From: Lepidurus packardi
Lineage: Eukaryota > Arthropoda > Branchiopoda > Notostraca > Triopsidae
DNA length: 64,000 nt
Reading direction: 5' to 3'
Assembly: GCA_023053545.1 (NCBI GenBank)
Contig: JAKZAN010000005.1
Span: forward strand, 6,634,001 to 6,698,000
The translations under genes and the position numbers were made by a program. The notes under the pieces are model-generated. The model had not been told where the DNA came from. It was given only the letters and a program-made list of their open reading frames with translations, and made no database searches. The first letter of the stretch is position 1. Every line of letters starts with the position of its first letter. This document shows, one piece after another, positions 37,801 through 49,800 of the stretch.

Positions 37801-40800
37801 TTGATAGTTCTATCTTCTTTTAGGGCTTATTGCCAGCTTATAGAGTAAGTTTCTGACAGTCAATGGCAATGATGAACGGGGCTTACCGTCCCCGGAGATG
37901 GATGAGCCTTTAGTGCAAAGCATCGTTTGCGTGTGTATGATATAGTATGGATGCTTCCTAGGTGCGAGATAAAGGGCCTAAAGCCAAAAATAAATAGGAT
38001 TTTCAGCATCGCCAGAATTTCCTATGGATACATTACTGTCGTCTGGTTGTTTTTAAACAACCCAACGAACTTTTTTTAAAAAGATAAAAGTCTCTTTCTA
38101 TTATTTTGATTTTCTGCAGTGGCGGGACATTTTTTTTTTGGTTCTGCTGAATAATTGACATGTTGTACGGAGCAATTTCTTTTCGCGAAAGAGAAATGAG
38201 TGGGAGAGGGAAAGACCCATTGTCCTTAACTTGCCACTTGGCTGGCTGGACAGTTTCTTTTAGGAGGGGTTTTTGCTATTCAGTACCCCGCACTAGGGAC
38301 AAGACAGACCAATTCATCCCACAGCTTTTTTTTTGTAAGACGTTCCTTCCTCCCAGTGTATGTGTATGTATCGACCATCGACCTGCTATTGCAGTTGGAG
38401 AATTATGCATTGAGCACCGGGGGGAAAAGATTGCGGGGAAAATGAGGAGAGAAAGATATGGGCGGGTAGTTTTTTCTAAAAAAAAACTTTGCACGGATGT
38501 CGAAAGCCAGCTAACGGTCCCCTCCTAAGAATACAGGAGGGCTAAAAAGTTGACAGCTTCCACTTGACTGGCTATGACACGTATCGACAGCGCCTTTTTT
38601 ATAGTGCTTCATACTTGTGTAGTTGAGAGTAATACGTAAGGCTGTATGCCAATTTTGGTCTTTTTTTCCACACTCATTTCCTCTTGAGAAAAGAGAGCTG
38701 GAGCTTCCTCTCTTGTTTTATGCTTCTTGAAAAATAATGGTCAACCTCTGGAGGCACAACGATAACTCGGGTCCTCTTGGGGAAATTTGTGTAGTTTCCA
38801 AGTTAAAACACAAGCATATGCAAATGTCGAGCCCGAATTTTGAGCTTTGGAGCTTCTTGTCAAGTGTAACGCGTCGCAATAGTCTCCGTAGCGTGTCATG
38901 CATGCCAATTGACCTTTGAACCCTTGCCTCAGCTCTGGTTGGTATTTTGTCTATGCAATTGCTATTTTAGCTCCTTCAATCCAAAGTTTTTCTATGTTTA
39001 AAAAAATATGTATAAAAAAGTAACGTTCGAGCTGTTATTGTGGATCCAAGCTGGTTCGTAACTCGGCCCTTGAAAGAAGTAAAACCGTGACAGATTTGAA
39101 GGATTGTCGTTGTCATGCAAAACTTAGACTGAGCTCCACTCGGCGAAGTTGATTGAATAGCATATAAAAAGAAAGCCACCCTCTCTCTGACCTTGCTTTT
39201 CGGGTTACGTTACGTGCTACTCCGAGTTGCATGACTTTCAAGATTGGGGCTGTTGATGTCCAAAAAAAGATAGCGAAGAAGTTTCGAGACAGTCGTTGGA
39301 ACTTGGATAAAAATGATTTGAGAAGGAGGGTATTAGTGATACCTTTAGTATTCGGCTCGGCATGGCTAGTTGCATAAATTCCATTTCATTCGCCGAAAAA
39401 AGAGTAGATCGTTGTACCATTTAGTCTCATGCTGGTAGTGGAGAGGGAAAGTCACTTAAAATACGGAATTTCTTACGAATTCATTAGCGCCTCAAAGTTT
39501 GATCCCTCCGGAGCAAAGTTAGTGAACAAATCCTGGGAGACTTTTAAGAAAAACGTATATTTTTGTTGCGCGGAGACTTGAACTGTTTTACTGTTCGTCT
39601 CTTGTTTTATTAGATTTTTTTTTTTTATTATTATTCCATTTTCCCGTCGTGTTTTTTTGACCTTCACTCGTTCTGTATTGGTCGAGAGGACCTCGGCCGC
39701 CATGCTGGAGAAGGGAAGAAGAAGGAAGTCAAGTACTGTATAAAAAAAGAGCTGCGCTGTACTTGAGAAAGAGTTATATGCCGTTCGCCCCTAGGCATAT
39801 TTCGGACCACTTTAAAATAAAACATGGGCCCGTATGCACGCGTTTTAACACGGCTTAACCCACATTGCGCCTTTGCTAACCATGTTCGGCACTGAAGATA
39901 TAGTTATTATCGCTTTACTTATTAAGTAACAGATAGTTTGACTTTGAAGTAGCTTCAGGACCTTTTGATAACTTCCGCACTCCAGCTGACAATAGTCCCC
40001 TGAGAACAAACAACTTTGTCTTAACAATCTGATATGTTCCTTTCCGTCATGCGCGAAATATTAATTAAGGTATAAAGGGAAGATAATAAGTTCACATGGC
40101 TTTCTGACGTCACAGACATGTTACCGGCGAGCTTTGTTTACTATTTCAAGCCTGTAAACACTAGTCGCGGCTACCAGTGCAACACTTCTGTGACGTCATA
40201 ACACAAAGTGCGCATGCCAATAGCTCGTGAATGTCGGAACCCAAAAATGGGGAATAAATTCCCTCGTTCCTGTAATAACAGCCTACAAGTATCCGCACAC
40301 AATCCCAACACGTGATTTTTGGTATCTATCACCCTTTTTTAGTTTTTACCTGGGAAAGAGTAGCAAAATGAAAGTTTGGAAGTTTTTAACCAGGAAGGAT
40401 TTCTGTTGGGGAAACGCCACGAGTTGTTACGAGAAATTTTTTTATCAGGGAGCGTAGAAGCAGACATGTCTTGTTGCTGGTCTTGAGTCTGTTTTCTTTC
40501 TTTCGTTTTTTTATTTCGGAACGGTAAAGCTGTGAGTCAAGTCAAGTAGTCTTTTACACTTGACACATCCACGTGGTTGCCTTGGCAACTGTGTTTTAAG
40601 GATGGCTAACGATGCTTAGGAAGTAAACTTGGATATTTTTTTTCCCTTCCGTCTGTGTCATTGTTGCCCCTTTGCTCATTAATGCTGCTTTCGGCTGGCC
40701 CCTTGGTAGCAGAAGTTTTTATGACGGAAAAATCCTCTGTTTTTGTTGGGCATTAAAAGTTCTTGTTATGTGGGGCACCAACACAGAAACAGGGGAGTTT

Positions 40801-43800
40801 TTATCCGGCACCGAGAGGCGACAAGTTGAGGGCGCTCATTAAAAAGTAAACGATCTAAAAGCACAGCATCCCGGCATAATACTTGTATGAAAAGCAAGAC
40901 CTTCGCCCCACTATCCCCTGAACCCTCCCCATACGAACTGCACGCATACATACTACACGCGTATAAACTACACGCACACAGCACTTGAACTCCATAATGT
41001 AGCGTGTGTGTAAAAAAAAAATAGAGGGGAGTATTGCCAAAGTTTTCGGGAAAAAGGTAAAAGAAAAGTTCCTTAAATCTCCCTTTTTTGTGAATCAAAG
41101 AAAATATCCGCTTAAAAATATAACATTTCAAAGAAAATGTACGTTGAACAACTAGGACTATATACTTTTACAAGAGAGTTTTGGGATAAGGAAAGACGAT
41201 AGTGTTGTAGCCCTAGAGGTTACAGCACCAGTGGGAACACTCCTTAACATGCACCCGTACTAACGTATAAGTTTCTTGAAAGCTTGAGCTATAAAAAAAT
41301 ATGAAAGGCTTAAATAATAAGTCTTTCCGTTTAGCTAGCATACGGCATAGATGAAAGAGTATGAAAGTGCCATCTGTATTCACTCTGCGTTGCCATACGC
41401 CGTAATATCTTTAAAAAAGATGGGACTTTTAAAGTTATTAAAAGCGAGTTTGGGGGAGGGTATTTTGATGGTTGAGGGCTGGGCTTCTTTGAAGGTATAT
41501 CTAGGCCCATGTTCTGTGTTCTCTTCGGGCTCCGAGAGCAGCATGATTGGGATGTAGTCAGGCTAACGGCGAAAGCAACCGAAAAGAAAAAGAAATGACA
41601 AGAGAGGCTGTAAGAGGGGTTCCAAAAGAAAGAAAAATCGATGACCACTCAGCTGTTATCGGGACGGACCCAGATGAAGATGGAGGTTATTGGAATTGCC
41701 GTTCCAGTTCCACATACACAGAAAAAGAGATGGAAAACAACCCCCCAAATGGGAGCCAGAAGCTTTTTTTGCTATGGGTTTTAGAAAGCTTGTCCACACA
41801 TGGTCACCTTTAATCGTCTCCGCGGAGAAGCGTAATGGGAAGAACCCCACGTGACAGCCACCGCAGCAATTTTGTCTAATTAGCATCCCTATCTTTTATC
41901 TGGAAGGTCTCTTAGGGAAAATCAAGTTATTTTTTTCTTCGTTAAAAAAAAAATAAGTAGTAATGTGTAGCATTCACTTGGGATCGATAGGTCGGTTGCC
42001 AACTGGGGAAACTTTTGAGCTTGCTTTTGAGGGAAAGAGGACTTGAGAATCAAATTATCGAACCAATTCCTGTCTCCCAATTTGGTTCATTAACAATAGG
42101 ACCAAGTTCAGCTGTGTTCGGGGGCTTGAGATGCCCCTGACAAGGGGAACAGAGCTTGGGATTGGGATGAGATCAATGAGCTTTTTAAAGCTTTTTAGGA
42201 ATTGAAATGGACTTTCTATGGTGGGCTTTTTTTCAAGAAAAAAGGACAAGAGTATTATTTCCCCGAGTGATGCCGTAGTAACCTGAATTAAGTTAAGGCT
42301 CCCGTATATCTTAGCTTATTGATGCGGAACACTCACAGATGGTACTGATTTTCGTTATTGTTTTGCCAACAGGTTCTCTGGTTTCAGAACCCGGAGATGA
42401 AAGTGACACTAGCTGTGTCACTGTTGCAAAACGTACTCCGGAAAAAGAATGACAAACGGGTGTTGCTCGAGTTGAAAATTGGTAGTTGGATTGGAAATGC
42501 ATTAGGTTAGGTTGGATTAGGTTAACGATTCTCACCGTTGATGAGAATTGTTAAAACTTGTACTTACTTTCACTCAATTAGTTGAAAAAAATACAAAATT
42601 AATTGTTTGAAAGTGACGCACTACTGTCATTTTCTACAGTGGGATACATTACAGCGGTGCCGTTTATATCTAAATCCGGAGAACGTGTTGTGTTTTACAA
42701 AAGCCTTAAGTAATAAACTAAGAAAATTAATAGATAGCTAATTGCCAACACTTTCTACGCATGTTTTGGTTCAGAAAAGTACAATTTGTCACCACAGTTT
42801 GCTGTAGCAGCACAATGTCTCAAATCAAGTCGTCGAACTTTCGGAACAAGATTTCTCGAAAACGGCATAGCAGATTTGAAAGCAATCTAAAAACAAACGT
42901 TTTCTTTTATAAGCAGCTAGTGCACCATCAAAGGATAGATGTTTAGGCAACGTAATTCTCAAAGTGGCAAACTACATTTGTATATTGCTAATTTATTACT
43001 CATTAAAAAATATGCATTGGTTGTACACTACCTGTTAGCAAGTTCAAGATTATTGTCAGATAATTTTTTCTTTAAATGCACTGATTTTCTCAAAGTTGTT
43101 CCAGAATTCCACATGCTAACTGCCTATACCGAGCTAAGGTATACGGGAGCCTTAATATGGAAAAGAAAAAGACGAAAAAATGGGGGAAAGTCTGGCATGC
43201 CTTAAGCTTGTCAATTTAACTTGTGAATATTGCACTGCCAGCAAGTTTAAGACGACAGGTCGAGGGCCAAAGTGCCAAGTCCAATTATTTATCACCGACC
43301 AGGCGACTTGGTAAACTAAATAAATAACAGGCGAAAACAGAGAACCTTAGCATCAACTTGGAAACGGGGGAAACGTTTTTTTGTTAAAATACCGGAATCA
43401 AAAACTTTGGAAAAGTTTATTGGGAGAGTTGTGAAATGTTTATTCGTCCTTGCAGGTGGGAATTAAGGCTTCTTTTTTTCTTTTTTTCCTTTTTTGATAA
43501 AAAGGAGAACCTTTTCGAGAAGCGCAGGATCGTAAAAAAAAGAAATGATATGGGACGCCATTTTTCATTGGACAACTTGAGGAAGGAAATTGCATGCCGA
43601 AGTGTCACAAATTTCTTGAAAACGAAGTAAATTTCAGACATCCGAGCTTTTTGTGCCTCGAAACTTTTTGTGTGTGGGTCTTTTCCCTTCGGAAAACGAT
43701 GACCATTGCACTAGCCCCTTAAACTGTCCACCGGTGCGATTCTTTTGTTGTTTGAACGATTTCGGGGTTGGGAACGGTCAGACCCCGGGCCCAACCTCTT

Positions 43801-46800
43801 CCATTATTACTGCAACGCAGTTAAAGAATGTCGCGAAGGGGTCTGAATTCTTCACGTTACACTCTCACGCCATGCAAAGGGATGGTGAAGGAGCTAGTGC
43901 AAGTATCGTGGCGATAGCATTATTAAAAGAGTTGAGGCTCTGTGCCTTTGGTTCTTCTTATTTTTTAAGAGGCGGTGCAGAACATGGAGCCAATATGAGG
44001 AGCTCTAGAGAAGCGAGAGAAAGGAGGAGGGCGACGGAAGCCCCAGACGCGCGGGGTCTTTTGTTAGCTAGTAGAAAAGTTTGGCAGCCACGCGAGATAC
44101 GAGAGATGAAAGGCAGAGAGACATACACACACAGACACACAGAAGCAATTTCTTGGCGAGCGGAAAGCTAAGAAAGAAATGGAGAGGAAATAATTCTGGA
44201 TCTTGTCTTTACTTTTCCGGTCCCGTAGCGTAATTCGCATTGACAAGTCAGCATTTCAAGTCTTCTGGAATATATATATATATATTTTTTTTTGGGGGGG
44301 GGGGGAGTCGTGTTGGTAATTTTGGGGATTATTTGTGAACATCTTGCCTGCATTTTGCCTAGTTAGGGTTTTAATCCCAGTCACGAAAATGTCCAGCCTC
44401 TCGTAATAAGCGGGCTTGCAGGCAGTTGCGCTAATATCACCTAGAAGAGAAAACGTTTGTTTACGCACTCAAAAAATAAAAAAATAGATTATAAAGAAAT
44501 AAAAGCCGCTTCATAACAAGGTGATGTATGGGGTTCCGTGTCGATGAGGCTCGCCCTAGCTTCACTGCATCTCATCCATCACTCTCTGAAAAAGAATTCG
44601 TTTCCCCTCCCGCTCTTTTCCCAAAAACGCTTTTAAAGAGTTTGGCCAACTTCGTTTAAGAATTCATAAGTTGGTTTGGGAAATGGATGCGTGCATTAAT
44701 GTGTCCAATCCCTAAAACGTTCTGAATTCTGAATTTTAGAGAAGAGGAACATGAATGGTACAAGTTTATTTTTAGTTTTAACCTATTTTTAGAGTGCATT
44801 ACAGTACATTAGAGTACAAGGAAATTTTCCTTTTCATGTAACCCATAGAGTATATTTTTTTTTGGTTGTACAACAAGCTGCATGTGAGATAGAAAGAAGG
44901 GCCCCCCAGCATCCAGGTCGTTAGATGGACCTTTTTATGGAGCATGATGTAGAGGGAAGGCCAAAGAATGGCCGTCTTACCGCCCCTCGGCACGCAAAAG
45001 CTTCGACGAATTAGTAAGACTTTTAGGTACTCACGAAACCGGGGGAGCTATGCTACAAAAAAAGCGAAAAAATCCCGGACGGGCGCAAAAAAGAAGTGCA
45101 CAAATAGGTGTGCTGGTAATAAGGCTTAACAGTAGGGTTCATAGATAGATTATAACGAGGGAAAGGGTCAAGAGTACGCCGGAACATGCTTAAAAAGTGA
45201 TCCGCAACATGCATACTTCGCTGTTTCTAGCATTTTTTCCCATTTCAATTTATGCTTTATTTAGATTGTTATGGGACTTGAAAGGTTTTTATTATAATAT
45301 ACTAGGACTTGCAAGGTTTTCATTATAATATAGTAGGACTTGAAAGGTTTAAATATTTGGAGTAGAAATAAAATTGCATGGGCGATGAAGCGAAATTTTA
45401 CTGAACTTTTGTAACTGGAAATTGAAAAGAAATGGAATGTGACTAGTGAACTCATGTTTTTACTTTATTTTACCGTTACAGATTTCCAAAGTGCGAGTGG
45501 AGCATTGCGCTTCGTATACGAATTGTTCAGCGTGTTTAGAAGCGCGGGATCCATACTGTGGCTGGTGTTCATTGGAAAAGCGGTAAGCGCCTTATAATTC
45601 TTAACGAAGAAAAAAAACTTGAATCGGAGGAAGAGAGAAAGGGAAGTCTTTTGCTAGGTAACGTTAAGATAGCAAGAACATCAAAGCCAAGTTTAAGCAA
45701 GCCGGAGCAAAGCTTGTTCCATCTTCCATCATTACAGATAGAGCCCAAAGGGGTTTCCTGGCCACAGCTTCCAAGCGGCTAAATTGAAGGCCAAGGCTTT
45801 TGGGATGCTGGAGCTAAATAAGAGATAAGTGGACGTTCACTCGTGACTTTCATTGGCTAGGACCAAAAACTGTCGAAATTGCCAAATCCTTAGCATCGAA
45901 CTGCGCAACATTGTGACAGATCTAACGTCGAGTCTTGCAAAAGTCCAAGGGTCGTTTGGATCTCTCTAAAGCCTGGGCGAACAACGTTTGATGACTAGTT
46001 AAGTGCCTTATTAGAAACGTTAGTGACATAGGCTTTCCAAACCAGGTTTGAAGAGCTTGAAACGCATTTTTAAAAATTTTTTATTATATTTCTTCAGACC
46101 GAGTTACCTTCACTTCTAGCAATTTCGTATTTGGATCTTGGTTCTTGGATTTGAGAAAAGAGGAGAGGGGAAAAGAGGTAGTCCAGTTCACGTTTCATGA
46201 GATGATGCAGCAAACTTGGGACCATTGTTAGATTGTTATCTACCCGAGCAATGGGCCTTTGCCTATTCAGTAATGCGGACTTGTAACTCTCGGCACCGTT
46301 ATGCAGCTAGGTAGATAGAACGAACTTGGCTTTGCTCAAGCGCGCGAGTTTTAATGCACTCACATTTCAATGCAGTTGGATATTTTATTTCCTGTTATTT
46401 TATCTTTTTTATTTGTGAGCTTTTTTTGGGGGTATGCTTCGACTTTCTGATCTTTAAAAGGAGGCATTCTTTTTGATTTGATAGTTGCCGTCATATTCTA
46501 TGAATAAAAAAACAAAATAACGTGGAGCTAAGGCGAGCTTTACAAGAGTTTCCAGCAGCTTGAGAGAGCTTGCTTGCAGCGCTTTCCGGAGCATATCTCG
46601 TGTTTTATACAAAAGACTCTCCCAAGGTTTCCCGACCCTGAACTTGGACAGCTTTATGGTCTGTATTCAGCCCTAGCAAGCAAGGCTGGACTCGGAGCTA
46701 TTGCTGATTTTTCTTTTTTATGATTAGTATTTATTTCTTTTACTGTTATTCTATTTTTAGTAACGCTTACAATTGAGAGACTTGGATTTGTCTGCATGGC

Positions 46801-49800
46801 TATTGAGCTCTTAAAGCAGGAATCAGGAATCCGTAGAGCCTTTTCAAGCGATACGGATTCCTCGCGCTAAAAATTAGACTGCGCAAGAAAACCAATATAG
46901 CGGGTTTTTTAAGATAGCGCTGAAAATCGATGACAGGACAAGATGAAACGCAATCTTTTAAGCGATGTCGTGGGAAATCGGGGTTCCAAAAGTGAAGAGT
47001 TTTCAGATGGTCATGATTAGGCGATGGAATCGTTTTGATCCGTGTTCGCCAGATTCGCAGCTGACCCCCTTAACGGCACAGGGTCGGTTGGGTCCTTGTG
47101 ACCCACGCAGTCATTGAGAATTATGCTCGATAAAGCTCACCAAATTGCGATGGCTTTGTAAAAGGTCGCCGAGGGGTCAGGTTTCCCAATAAGTTGTAAG
47201 CATCAGCTTGCTGGGCAGGTTGTTGAGATGACAAATGGTGCTAAAGGTTTTTAACTCCTCCAGAGCAATAAGCGGAGGGCGTGGGAGGAATTCGTTTCAC
47301 GTTTCTCGTTCCCTTTCTTAAGAAGACTCACACACACATGTACACATTTATCTTGTTAAAAAAGATTTAGAGATTTGCAGGCAGACTATGTCGCTCCATA
47401 TAATATATGTTTGTACGTCTGCTATATTACCCATAGTTTGTTTGGGGGGAGAAGGGGAAATCCCTATCTACAGAAGGGGGTAAACGTCCCTAAAGAAAAA
47501 AAAAAGATTTCTGCCATCTGCGACATCATCCATCGCCAAGACTACCGTCTGCACATGACATGTTCCATATCTGAATCTTCCTTCTTTTCTTACAGGAGTC
47601 CTGTGCTTCGTTTTCATCGTGTCTCAGCTTCTTTTTTGTTCCCCTTTTGGCTTTATCTTTGTACTGCACAACTCTCTTAGTAAGGATAGCCATCTCGAAG
47701 GGGAAACAGAAAAAGAAGTTTCCTACCATTTGAAAAAACTTTGGTTTTTATCGATGTATAATACTTATTAGTTCTACCTGGCTGGTGATGAGAGGGTGGG
47801 GCAGTTGGCTTTTTCTTTCTTCTTTTTTTTTCCGGATAAGCTGAAATGAGCAGCTTTCATGTAGGGGGCTTCAGAAGGATACTGATTATAATGATGTTGC
47901 AGACAAGCAAGATGGTATCGCAGTTGAAGCGTAAGTTTTCCATCAGCATCTTTTTCGGAGGGTTTTAACGTTCGCCCAGTGTTCTTTGTTGCCCTTTGGA
48001 ACTTGCGTTGAGTTAGGAGAGCAGCGTGTTAGTAGCCAGTGGTGGAAATAATGAAAAGCTAGGAGCAAGAGCTAAGGACTTAGTATAGAAACGCGGGAAT
48101 TGTGGAGGGGATCGCTTGCAACCGAGGCAGGAAATGAAACTAAGGGGGTGGTGTATAGGGTGATCTAGGGTAGCAAGTTTGAATCGTTAAGAAGACGAAA
48201 ATAGAGAGGCTGCATATTTGCTACAACATGCGGGGGATTGGGAGTTTCTCAAAGAGCCTTTTAGTATTAGATAAAGCGGAGAGAAAAGCGAATTGGATTT
48301 TTTGTATCGTACCTATAAAAGACTCAAGTGCAGTAAGTCTGCGTACGATTTTCTGCCCCTCACCCTCCGTTTTCAACATACCTACCCTCTTCATGTTGGC
48401 TGGGATATGAAACCGTTTGATAACCCAAGCCCTCCTGCTGTTGGTGGCTTTAATTGTCCTTTGATTCTTCCTTCTGTTGCCAAAAACTTCTCTTTATTTC
48501 AGGAATAGGAAACTGTTGAAGGGAAAGATGGTCGAGTGAGGCTTGTTCTTTACTTTCATTCGGAAATCTGTTTTGTTATAATAGTACCGGGACTAGTAAA
48601 GGAAAATAAAGAGATGAGGTTGATTTTGTGGTGGGAAACTGAAGGAGACTCTTGGGACACGGTAATCGCGTTTGGGACTCGTCCTTTTTTTGTTTGTTTT
48701 TTTGCCCCGTAAGGCACAGCAAAAGCCCAAGAAGAAAAGAAAAAGGGATTCTTTCACTCCGGAGAGCAGGAAAGATCCGAGCATACATATAAGGAGAATG
48801 AAAGGAAAGTTGGGTCGTGACCATTTTTGCCCAGGCCGATTGTTGAACAGAAGAGTGGCAAGAAATCTTTGCACTTGTGCTCGGTCCTCGGCACAACGCA
48901 AAAAACCAAATTGAAGTTCGTCCGGCTCGGAGCTTGAATTGTGTAGAGCCATGAAAACCAATTTGGCAGGAAAACAGAAGGAATTGCACAGATGGATGGC
49001 GGACACAGCGCCCTGTGTATAGCTTGAGTTGAAGAGATAATTAAAGTTTTCTTCAGGAGGCTTTTCCTTGGAATCTTAAACCCCTTTGTTTTCAATCAAA
49101 ACACAAGTTGGCCAATAAGGCAAAACTGACCAGTGGCTCGTGGTCATGGTATACAGCTGTTGCTGTCTGTACCGTACACACTCGAAAGTCAGGGGGAACT
49201 TCAATAATATACCCCCTACTGGCCACCACACTAAGCGAAAGCTATCTTTTTTATGGTTTCAGAACTGGGATACACACGGTACGATAGTACATCTCCCACA
49301 TGGTCATCAAAGTTTTAAGTACGGCTTCCAAACCGTATGATTGAGACCATTGATGGGATCGTATAGGATTTACCATATGCTGAACATGCAAAGTTTGGGC
49401 TCTAGCCTTTCCCTCGTTATCCTGGATCGATTGAATGAAGGATTCCACAGCGTATGCTGGAGCTAGTTAACTTCCTTTTTTTTCGTCTTTTACTTTTTTG
49501 CACAAAGTATTTATACGTTTTACCTTTGTAGACGTTTGAGGGTTCTAATTTGTTGTGTGTGATGGAAAATAAGCTCTAAAGTGGTGAGGTAATACGATTC
49601 TGATTGGTGCAGAACGCTAGCAAAGGAAAGCAGAGTGGAAGAAATCGTGTTGATTTGTTTTATAGTCCTAAAAATTTCAAAGACTTCTCTCTCTCGCTCG
49701 CTCTGTGCAAAGAGGTTCCACTTTGGCGGACGTCATTGTAGCGTGAAACGTGATTAAGTCCCATATCGCGCGACGCTCTATTAAGGAAGTTTCCGGTCTT

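Larger units (their letters stand above)
37271..45481 (+). other. PlexA intron 3 (8.2 kb)
   Basis: The largest intron. It contains an imperfect palindrome with two CRE sites (40105-40198), the F2 long element (42293-43155), a TA/T/G low-complexity junction (about 44270-44306) and a 31-bp tandem repeat (45273-45354). No further coding exon is required or seen. Confidence 0.8.

Noticed and set aside
43653-44171. 172-codon frame in PlexA intron 3 as an embedded gene
   Set aside because: No domain, leader or conserved motif; low-complexity charged sequence near its end; no splice context.
48576-49095. Overlapping long minus-strand frames in PlexA intron 4
   Set aside because: Three frames are open over the same stretch, which points to chance and composition; none resembles a protein.
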